Source of the DNA: DSWT01 sp034433375
Lineage (GTDB): Bacteria > Chloroflexota > Anaerolineae > B4-G1 > SLSP01
Reading direction: 5' to 3'
Length of the DNA: 64,000 nt
NCBI GenBank assembly: GCA_034433375.1
Contig: DAOUAQ010000116.1
Location: 1 to 64,000 of the forward strand
Shown here: one piece after another, positions 51,576-60,200 of the stretch
How positions within the stretch are numbered: position 1 is the first letter of the stretch
How the letters are laid out: the number at the start of each line of letters is the position of its first letter
The notes under the pieces: generated by a model
Seen by the model: the letters and a program-made list of their open reading frames with translations, nothing else
Databases searched by the model: none
Told to the model about the DNA's origin: nothing
Made by a program: the position numbers and the translations under genes

Positions 51576-52658
51576 ATGATGAAACGTTGGCGTTTGTGGG
51601 GATTGATTGTCCTGTTGTCCTGCGTGGCGGCCTGCCAGCCGGCGCAGAATGTCGCCTGGCCTACGCCAGCGCCGATCGCGCCCGCGCGCGCTAAGCTGCG
51701 GGTGTTCTGGGTCAACAGCTACACCGAGGACGACTTCTGGTCGCAGCAGGTGCGCATCGGGGTCCTGGAGACGTTAGCGCGTCGGGGATATACGAGTGTT
51801 GACGGTACACTGGAAATGGAAACCTTCCACATGGGGATGCGGCAGGTCGCAGTGATTGAGGACGTAAGGCCGGCAGCGCTCCTGGCCGTTGAGCGGCTCG
51901 CAGATTTTCAGCCGGACATCGTCATTGTTTCTGGCGACGAAGCGACACGCACCATCATTCCGTTGTATTTTGATCCCACCTTGCCTTTCGTTTTCTGTGG
52001 TGTGAACAGTGACCTGCGCCAGTACGGGTTGGATCTACTGAACGTCACCGGTGTTTTGGAAGCCCTGCATCCCGTACAAACTGTAGCGATGGCCTATGCT
52101 TTTGTCGAAGACGCGCAGCAGTATATGGTCCTCGGCGACGGCTCCGTGTCGGGCAAGGCCCGCGCCCTGGCGGCTTATGCCGCTCTGCAAAACAGTGCGT
52201 ACGGCACGCCGGCGCCGCTGTTCCGCTTGGCGGGAACCTGGTCTCGTTGGCAAACGACGGTGCTGGAAGATGCGCGCGCGGCGGATTTCATCTTGCTGGC
52301 GAGCCATCAGGGTATCGTTGATGACAGTGGAAATCCCATTGATGAGCAAGAGGTTATCGCGTGGATGCTGGAAAACTCTCCCGTGCCGGTTTTTGCTCTA
52401 TCTAACGTTGCGATCATCAACGGCGCAGTGGGTGGCCTGGTCTCGTATGGGTATGAAGAAGGCGTTTCGGTCGGAGAAATCGTGGTGCGGCTGGCTGCCG
52501 GCGAGTCGCCGGCCGATATCGAAATTCGCGGCCCGGCGCGCAATCTGCTCGCGGTCAATCTGGCGGCCTCACGCCGCTGGAATTTGCGCATACCCGTTAT
52601 GTTCCCGATCGCGGCACGCATCTACGGAACCTTGCCCGTTGCAGAAGGAGGTCATTAA
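51576..52658 (+). CDS. ABC-substrate-binding-like lipoprotein, probable receptor partner
   Basis: ATG 51576 (ATG 51579 also possible) gives a 360-residue protein with a lipoprotein signal peptide: basic start, hydrophobic core and lipobox VAAC with C20 as the lipidated Cys. The mature part is an ABC-substrate-binding-like fold (KLRVFWVNSYTEDDFWSQQV; DIVIVSGDEATRTIIPLYFD; FVFCGVNSDLRQYGLDLLN; GGLVSYGYEEGVSVGEI) related to the extracellular domain of the sensor at 30645. It should be anchored outside the membrane. No permease or ATPase genes are near; its stop codon overlaps the start of the next gene, a Cache-HAMP-GAF sensor, so it probably presents a ligand to that receptor (inference). No TM or signalling domain of its own. 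Confidence 0.85.
   Translation: MMKRWRLWGLIVLLSCVAACQPAQNVAWPTPAPIAPARAKLRVFWVNSYTEDDFWSQQVRIGVLETLARRGYTSVDGTLEMETFHMGMRQVAVIEDVRPAALLAVERLADFQPDIVIVSGDEATRTIIPLYFDPTLPFVFCGVNSDLRQYGLDLLNVTGVLEALHPVQTVAMAYAFVEDAQQYMVLGDGSVSGKARALAAYAALQNSAYGTPAPLFRLAGTWSRWQTTVLEDARAADFILLASHQGIVDDSGNPIDEQEVIAWMLENSPVPVFALSNVAIINGAVGGLVSYGYEEGVSVGEIVVRLAAGESPADIEIRGPARNLLAVNLAASRRWNLRIPVMFPIAARIYGTLPVAEGGH
52645..52652 (+). promoter_or_regulatory. Consensus ribosome binding site for the 1,493-residue sensor
   Basis: AAGGAGGT is a perfect Shine-Dalgarno sequence 5 bases before ATG 52658 and lies inside the end of the lipoprotein gene. Together with the TAATG stop-start overlap it indicates efficient coupled translation of the pair. 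Confidence 0.7.
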
Positions 52659-55600
52659 TGTCACAGAAGGGCATGAGCCTGCGCTGGCGCATGATTCTGA
52701 TCATTGCCGGAATCCCCATGTTACTGCTGGTCCCGGTCTTCATCTACTTGAGCAACCAGTACCGGAACGCCTATCGGCAGGCCTACTGGGGCAAAGCCGA
52801 GTTAATCACCATCCAACTGCAACAAACGCTCGAAACCGTCGCGCCCTACGTCGAGACGTTCCAGGATGCGCCAGGGCTGGCGACGCTTTTGCAAAAAGTG
52901 GTGGAGGGCAGCACAGAGTTCGACTTCGTCGCTTTGGTTGACAGCGCGGGTAAAGCCATTGAACACTCTACCCCCGGACTCAAAAATGTGACGGTCGCGG
53001 AGTTGGCCGGCCTGGACAGCGCCAAACCGATTGAGCTGCGTGAATTATCGTACTTTGGTTCGGTCTATCTCATCTCGCGCGCGGTCCCTATGCCCGGCGA
53101 CGCGAAACAACGCCTGTATATCGTCGTAGGAGAGCGGGCGGAGGTCGTTGATCCTCCGATGATGGCATTGCTGATCGTTGGTATACTCAGCGGGGTGGGG
53201 TTGATCGCGTTGCTGTACTTTTCCACGCAGGGGCTTGTGCTGCGACCGCTCACCCGTCTGGCAGAAGGGGCGCGAATTATCGGCGGCGGCGACCTGGCGC
53301 ACACGATCCCGGTTGACAGGGAAGACGAAATCGGCGTGGTTGCGCAGTCGTTCAATGGGATGGCAGCTCGTCTGCGCGAAATGGTTTCGGGGCTGGAACA
53401 ACGCATTACCGAGCGCACGGCGGCGCTGGAGCGCAAATCACTGCAACTGGAAACCATCAGCCTGGTGAGTAAAGAAGCGGCCCAGGTGCGTAATGTCATT
53501 TTGCTCCTGGAAACAACCGTCCAGGCCGTATCGGATAAATTCGGTTTCTACCATGTGGGGATTTTCATCCTGGATGACGCCAGGGTGTGGGCGATACTGC
53601 GCGCGGCCTCTTCGGAGGGCGGTCAGCGGATGTTGGCGCGCGGGCACCGTCTGCGGGTTGGACAGACGGGCATCGTGGGTCTCGTGGCGAGCACCGGTAA
53701 ACCGCGCATCGTTTTCAACGTCGGCGAGGATGCGGCCTGGTTCAATAACCCCGATCTGCCCGACACGCGCTCGGAAATGGCGTTGCCGCTGCTGGTGGAA
53801 AGTGGGGTAATCGGCATCCTGGACGTGCAAAGCGACGTGCCCAAAGCCTTCACCGACGAGGATATCAGCACCCTGCAATTGTTGGCCGACCAGTTAGCGG
53901 TGGCGCTCAACAACGCGCGCGCGCTTGAGCAGATGGAAAGCGCACTGGCTGAAGTTCACAATCTTCAGGTCGAGTACAGCCGTCAGGGGTGGGCGCGTAT
54001 CGCGGCGCAGACGCGCCCTCTGGCCTATGAATATGACCGTGTGGACGTGAACCCTGTCCCGCCGCTTCCCGTGCCCCCGGATCTGCGCGAAGGGCGGGTG
54101 CAGCGCGCTCAATTGATGGATGGCGGCGTGCCGGTCGTCATGGAAACCTTGCGGGCCGGCGACCGCGTGTTGGGCTACCTGGGTCTCGCCGATTCGCAGC
54201 GCACCTGGTCCCCAGAAGAACTGTCACTGGTCGAAAGCGTCAGCGAACAGGTTGCCCTCGCCCTGGAAAACGCCCGGCTCTTCGAGGAGTCGCAGCAGAG
54301 CCAACGCCAACAGACCCTTATCAGTAACGTCTTGCAGGTATCCTCCAACCCCGACCTGAGCTTTGAGGACGTATTGGCTGAAATCGCCCGAATTCTAGCG
54401 CAGGCGTTGGGGATGGCCGTGGGGATTTACACTTTCCCGACGCCCGACTTCCCGCGCGTACAGCCCCATGCTGTTCTCGATCCCTTCGGGGAGCGTCTAC
54501 CATTCCCCACCGAACCAATCGCGTTGAGCGATGAACATCTCACCTTCTTCCGGGGGCTGCGCCGTGCAGAATTAGGCCCGCTGCTGCCGCTGCTCGGTGG
54601 CGTCGAACTGGCGCCGGAGAACCGCGACCGGCTGGCGGCTTACGAACTCAGGCGCGTATTCTACGTTCCCCTGGGCAGCAGCGGTTCGCAGCATGGGTTT
54701 ATCGTCATGCTCCAATCTCGAGACAACGCGCTGCCCCTCGACCCCGAAACGCGGGACCTCATTCAACGCCTGGCGAACCAGATTGAAGTGGTTTTGGATA
54801 ACCTGACGTTGACGGAGGAGACCCAGCAGCGTTCCGAAGAACTGCGTTCACTTTACAGCATCTCGTTGGTCTTGAGCGAACTGCTCGAACCGGCGGATGT
54901 GTTGGCTGCCATCGTGTCCCAAGGGGAAACACTGCTCAATGCAGATAGCAGCGGATTCTTTGAGTATGATGTTGAAACCGACGGGTTGATTTTAGCGTTG
55001 GGGCCTCCGGATGGTTCACTGGGACAGGTCGGACTGCGTCTACGACGGGGTGAGGGATTGGCGGGCGAAGCCCTGGTCAAACAACAAACGCTCTTTGTCG
55101 AGGATTACGAGGTGTGGGACAGAAGTGTGCCCGCACTCCGTAGCTCGCGCTTTCATGCGATCATGGCTGTGCCTATGATCGGGCGGTTTGGTCCGCAGGG
55201 TGTGTTGGTGCTGCGCGCAGAGGAGATCGCTGCCTTTGGTGATCGAGAAGTACGCCTGGCTAACCTCTTCGCCCAGCAAGCTGCTGCCGCGCTCGATAAC
55301 GCGCGGTTGAACAAAGACGCGCAACGCCGCGCCGAGGAATTCTCGCTGCTCTCCCAGGCCGGCATTGACTTGCTGCCGATCCGGGATATGCAGCAGCTTC
55401 TCGCCCGCGCTGCCGATTGGACGCGGCGCATCTTCGACGTTCCGCGCGCCGTCATCTTCTTGCGCGACGCCGACGCCGGCATCTTCTTGTCGGGTCACAG
55501 TGTGGATGCGGCAGCGCACTTCTTGACGGAGCGCGATGACGATCAGCCTAGCCCCGGTGGTTTGACAGCGTCCATTATGGAAACGCGCAAGGGTATCCTC

Positions 55601-57139
55601 ATCCTGGATACCCGCAAAGATGACCGCGCAAGCAGCCAACGTCTGGCCGAGATCGGCTTGCTATCACGGATGGGCGTGCCATTGCGTGTCGGCGACGAAG
55701 TGTTGGGCGCGGTGCTCATCTCCGGGATTGAAGCCAGCCAGTTCAACGAACGTGAACTGAACCTGTTGGAATTCCTGGCGACGCAGGTCTCCTCGGCGAT
55801 CCAGAATGCGCTGCAATTTGGTCGCACCGAAGCCGCGTTGGGTGTGGTGCGGCGGCAAGCGCGCTATCAGGCCAATGTCTCGCAGGCGGCGGCTTTGCTC
55901 ACCGAGCGGGGCACCGAGGCGGTATCCGATGTGCTGCGTTTGCTCGGTGAGGCGTCCAACGCTCACGGCGTGCTCTATCTGGAGTACCACGCGGCCGAAG
56001 ACGCTGCCGTTACGGATGACGGGACGGAGGACGTTGTGGGCGACTCGCATTGGCAGTCGCGCGCTCTGTGGATGGCGGCAGAGCTTCCCGCCGGCCAGTT
56101 CGATGCTGCGCTGTTGCAGCACATCGCGCTGGAACGGATGCAACCCTGGGCCGATCAGCTTATCGGCAGACCGTACCTGGCATTCCAACCCGATACCCTT
56201 CCCGCTGGGGAACGCGAATTGATGCGGGCGCTCGGTTTTAACACGCTGTTACTGTTGACCGTGCGGGGCGAAGCCCTCTATCCCAACATCATCCTGCTAG
56301 GCCGCGCCGACGCCGAAAATGCCTGGTTGGAGGAGGAAATTGTGGCTATGCAGACTGCGGCTGCCACCCTTTCCAACACCATCGCGCGCGAGCGGGTCTT
56401 CCAGGAAGTGCAGGCGTCGCGTACCGAGACCGAGGCGCTGTATCGCGGAAGCGCCGAGTTGAATCTCGCGCAGACCTACGATGGCATCCTGAACGTGCTG
56501 CGCACTCATACCATCCTGGGGCAGGGCGCGCATCACATGACGCTACAACTCTTCGACCGCCCCTGGACGGACGAGAACGAGCCGCAATATGCCGAAGTTG
56601 TAGCGCACTGGACGACGACAAACACGAACGCGCTGCGCCAGCGTTACTGGGTCGCCGACTTCCCCACATCGCCGGAACTGATCCGCAACACCGGGGTGAT
56701 TCTGCTCGATGACCTTGAACACAACCCGCTGCTGTCGCGTCGGAACCGCGCCTTGTTCTCCCGTGTCTACGGCGCGAAGACGGTCGTCTTGGTGCCGCTG
56801 ATTGCCAGCGGTCAGCGGATCGGCTTCTTGCACGCGATGTACCCCCAGGCCGTGACGTTCTCCGAGCAGGAGCGCCGCCGTTTGGAGAGCTTGACGCAGC
56901 AGGCCGCCATCGCCGCGCAGAACCGCCTGCAACTGCTGACCATTGAAGCGCGCGTCAATCGGGAACGGATGATCCGTGAAATCACCGAGCGCATCCAGGC
57001 CGCGCCGGACGTGCAAGGGGTGCTGCAAGCCGCCGTGCGCGAATTGGGGCGGGCTTTCGGAACCTCGCGTAACAGAATACAATTCCGACCGCCCGGTGAA
57101 TCTACAGATATCAAGACCAACGGAGAAAAAGAGCCTTAA
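52658..57139 (+). CDS. Membrane multi-GAF sensor (about six GAFs), 1,493 residues
   Basis: The protein has TM1 about 9-30, an extracellular sensor domain 31-165 (single Cache size), TM2 170-192, HAMP 193-245 (DREDEIGVVAQSFNGMAARL), the helix EQRITERTAALERKSLQL, a canonical GAF 260-430 (YHVGIFILDDARVWAILRA; NPDLPDTRSEMALPL), a mini-GAF 435-545 (RQGWARIAAQTRPLAYEYD), four or five further GAF-like domains at about 550-710, 725-890 (RRGEGLAGEALVKQQTLFVE), 895-1055, 1060-1240 and 1255-1430, and the truncated GAF 1435-1480. The later GAFs are of different, more ordinary types than the canonical one. No kinase or other output. It starts on the stop codon of the substrate-binding lipoprotein gene, its likely ligand-presenting partner. 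Confidence 0.9.
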   Translation: MSQKGMSLRWRMILIIAGIPMLLLVPVFIYLSNQYRNAYRQAYWGKAELITIQLQQTLETVAPYVETFQDAPGLATLLQKVVEGSTEFDFVALVDSAGKAIEHSTPGLKNVTVAELAGLDSAKPIELRELSYFGSVYLISRAVPMPGDAKQRLYIVVGERAEVVDPPMMALLIVGILSGVGLIALLYFSTQGLVLRPLTRLAEGARIIGGGDLAHTIPVDREDEIGVVAQSFNGMAARLREMVSGLEQRITERTAALERKSLQLETISLVSKEAAQVRNVILLLETTVQAVSDKFGFYHVGIFILDDARVWAILRAASSEGGQRMLARGHRLRVGQTGIVGLVASTGKPRIVFNVGEDAAWFNNPDLPDTRSEMALPLLVESGVIGILDVQSDVPKAFTDEDISTLQLLADQLAVALNNARALEQMESALAEVHNLQVEYSRQGWARIAAQTRPLAYEYDRVDVNPVPPLPVPPDLREGRVQRAQLMDGGVPVVMETLRAGDRVLGYLGLADSQRTWSPEELSLVESVSEQVALALENARLFEESQQSQRQQTLISNVLQVSSNPDLSFEDVLAEIARILAQALGMAVGIYTFPTPDFPRVQPHAVLDPFGERLPFPTEPIALSDEHLTFFRGLRRAELGPLLPLLGGVELAPENRDRLAAYELRRVFYVPLGSSGSQHGFIVMLQSRDNALPLDPETRDLIQRLANQIEVVLDNLTLTEETQQRSEELRSLYSISLVLSELLEPADVLAAIVSQGETLLNADSSGFFEYDVETDGLILALGPPDGSLGQVGLRLRRGEGLAGEALVKQQTLFVEDYEVWDRSVPALRSSRFHAIMAVPMIGRFGPQGVLVLRAEEIAAFGDREVRLANLFAQQAAAALDNARLNKDAQRRAEEFSLLSQAGIDLLPIRDMQQLLARAADWTRRIFDVPRAVIFLRDADAGIFLSGHSVDAAAHFLTERDDDQPSPGGLTASIMETRKGILILDTRKDDRASSQRLAEIGLLSRMGVPLRVGDEVLGAVLISGIEASQFNERELNLLEFLATQVSSAIQNALQFGRTEAALGVVRRQARYQANVSQAAALLTERGTEAVSDVLRLLGEASNAHGVLYLEYHAAEDAAVTDDGTEDVVGDSHWQSRALWMAAELPAGQFDAALLQHIALERMQPWADQLIGRPYLAFQPDTLPAGERELMRALGFNTLLLLTVRGEALYPNIILLGRADAENAWLEEEIVAMQTAAATLSNTIARERVFQEVQASRTETEALYRGSAELNLAQTYDGILNVLRTHTILGQGAHHMTLQLFDRPWTDENEPQYAEVVAHWTTTNTNALRQRYWVADFPTSPELIRNTGVILLDDLEHNPLLSRRNRALFSRVYGAKTVVLVPLIASGQRIGFLHAMYPQAVTFSEQERRRLESLTQQAAIAAQNRLQLLTIEARVNRERMIREITERIQAAPDVQGVLQAAVRELGRAFGTSRNRIQFRPPGESTDIKTNGEKEP

Positions 57140-57237
57140 GGTGGAGGACCGGAAACCGGCTGGACAGCGCGTCGCAGTGGTTCTCTGGCAGGATTTGAGT
57201 GTATTCGATCCGCTGGTTATGGGAAAGGTTATGTAAC

Positions 57238-60200
57238 ATGACGATGATGGACACAGAAAAAAGTAAGGACCACGGGACTCAGGGGGTGGGGGCCTTGCGC
57301 CAACAGATGACCGCGCTATCACGCAAGGATGGGGGGATTTTCCTCCAATCTATGTTGGACGCCATCCCTAACCCGATTTTCTACAAGGATATGGCGGGCG
57401 TTTATCGCGCCTGCAATCGCGCCTTTGCCGAGGACGTTCTCGGCGTGCCGGGTGAACGTATCATCGGGCGGACTGTCTATGACCTGGCGGAATCTATGCC
57501 TCAAGCCCTGGTGGAAACCGATCATCCCAAAGACCTGTTGCTGCTGCGCGCGGCTGGCTCTGACGTTTACGAGACGGCGTTATGTTACGCGGACGGCATT
57601 TTCCACGACGTCGTCATCCACAAAACCACCCTGGCCGCGTCAGATGGTCGCATTGACGGTGTGGTGAGTGTGCTGCTCGATGTCACCGACTTCAACAAGT
57701 CGGAAGAAAAGAGCACGATGCTGCTTGAGTTGACCCAGGCCGCCATCGCCGAAACCGAGGTGCTCTATCACCTGAGCAGTTCCCTCATCGCTTTTGACGA
57801 TCTGACGGGCCTTTTGCGGGCCGTGGTGGATGGCGTAGCGGATATGCTGCTGGCGAACCAGGTGATATTGACGACGGTGGACCTTGAGCAGCGCAAAGTC
57901 ATCCACTTCGTCAAGGGAGGCGTCGGCGTTGCCGGCGTTGCGCCGGAGATGTCCTTCGATGAACTGTGGAATGGTTTGAGCGGCGCGGCGTTGCGCAGCC
58001 TGAAGCCGATCCTCTCTACCAAGAGCACCCCCGACCCGCGCGAAAGCCCTGAAATCCAACGGCAGCTTGGCGAAGCGAGCATCGGCTCCGTGGTGGTCGT
58101 TCCCTTGCGGTACCAGGAGCGGACGTTGGGCACGTTAGCGGCTGTCAATCGTCTGGAAGACCCGGATTTCACGAAGAAGGATGTGAGCTTGATGGTGGCG
58201 ATGGCGAACCAGGTCGCGGCTGCCGTCGAAAGCGGACATCTCTTCGCCAAATTGCAGCATACGGCGACAACTATGAGCACCGCTGCGGAAATCTCACAGG
58301 CGTCCTCGTCAATTTTGGATCTGGACGAATTGCTGCCGCAAGCCGTGGATCTCATCCGCCAACGCTTTAACCTGTACTACGCGGGCATTTTCCTGGTGGA
58401 TGACAGCGGCGAGTGGGCCGTCCTTAGCGCGGGAACCGGCGCGGCGGGACGCGCCATGTTGGCTGAAGAGTACCGTGTGAAGGTAGGCGGCGAGTCGTTG
58501 ATCGGCGCTTGTGTGGCGACCGCCTCGCCCTGCATGGCTCAGGATACGACATCAGCGCAGCGACGCATGGCGCTTGTGTATTTGCCGCACACACAGTCGG
58601 AGTTGGCGCTGCCGATGATTAGCCGTGACGCGACGATCGGCGCGATGACCGTGCAATCGGTGCTGGCAGGCGCTTTCACCGCCGAGGACGTCACGGCGCT
58701 GCAAATCATGGCGAACCAATTGGCGAACGCCATCCAGAACATCCGGCTGCTGGAGAAAGTACGCACTTCCCTGGCGGAGACCGAGGCGCTCTATCAAACA
58801 GCGCGCGCGATCAGCGGCGCGCGCTCCTTCGAGGACATCCTTGAGGGGCTTTTTGACACAATCACGTTTATGCCTCTGAGCGAGGCGGTCTTGCACGTCA
58901 TTGTCGCGCGCGATCCCCTCAAGGTGAACTCGTACACGACGACCCGCGTCGGCGGTGAGCGACAGACGCACGTGACTTACACGACGTCCGTTGACGATGT
59001 CGCGCCACTGCTGGATGATCCGCAGCAGTTCGTCTTCTATGGCGACCCAAAAGATGAAGACGCCGCCATACCTGAACCGGCGCGCGCGCGCATGGCGCAG
59101 ATGGGCTATCGTTCGACGCTGACCACCGGCTTGACGGCGCACGGCGAACTGGTGGGGTTCCTCACGTTTAGCAGCGCCGCGTCGCAGCACATCATCGCGG
59201 CGCGCGCGGTGCAGGGCGCAGTGCGCGCTTTGGCCGATCAGATCGGGGTTGTGCTGGATAACTTCCTGCTTGGCGAGCAGACACGCCTGCGCGCTGAACA
59301 ACTCGAAACATTAAGCGTGATCGAATCCGCGCTTTCGGAGACCAACACCGAGGCCGAGATACTGGACGTGTTTGTCCTGGCTGTGCGCGCTACTGCCACC
59401 CTCACGGCCTGGCTGGTGTACACCGACTCCGCCGCCGACGGCGTGGTGACGACGCAGATTGTGGCTTCCTGGCATAATGGGGCCATTCAGCCCGCTGACC
59501 CGCTGCTCAACCGCTCGCTTTCCCCGAACACTTTCCCTATGTCGCGTCTGTGGATGGGCGATCTGGATCAAATTTCTTACACCTATGATCTACACCAGGA
59601 CAGCCCGATTGACGCCAGGGCGCGTGAATGGGCCATTGAGCATGGCTTTGTGTCGGTGATGGTGCTGCCGATGTTGAGCGGCGGACACTTGCAAGGGGTC
59701 ATCGTGCTCAACTGGGCTGAACCCTACGTTTTGTCTAGCACCGAACAATTCCTCTTGCGGCGTCTGGTGCGCCCGACTGTGGCGTTGCTCTCGCGGCGAC
59801 GCGCTTACCTTGCCGAGGAGGCTGCGCGCGCCGAAAATGAGCGCCGCGCGATGCAGTTCCAGACCGCGGCAGAAGTGGCCCACGCCGCCTCCTCCATCAT
59901 TGACCTGGATGAATTGTTGCCTCATGCCGTGAATTTGCTCCGTGAGCGTTTCGACCTCTACTACGTTGGTGTTTTTCTGGTTGATGAAACCAGAGAATGG
60001 GTCGCGTTGCGCGCTGGTACGGGCGAGGCTGGCCGCATTATGTTGGAACGCCAGCATGGTTTTACCGTCGGCGGCGGTTCGATGATCGGGCGGTGTGTGG
60101 CTGAGGCCACGCCGCAGATCCCCGAAAGCGTAGATACTGCGGTGCGTTACGTCAACCCGCTCTTGCCCAACACGACGGCGGAAATCGCTTTGCCGCTGGT

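Noticed and set aside
51576..52658. Component of an ABC importer
   Set aside because: No permease or ATPase gene is in the window, and the gene is coupled to a sensor gene.
57149..57159. Possible hairpin CCGG-AAA-CCGG after the stop at 57139, considered as a terminator
   Set aside because: The stem has four pairs and no following T run, so a terminator cannot be supported.
57195..57223. Possible promoter TTGAGT - 17 bases - TATGGG before the giant gene
   Set aside because: The -10 hexamer matches only the TAT half of the consensus; a chance match is likely.
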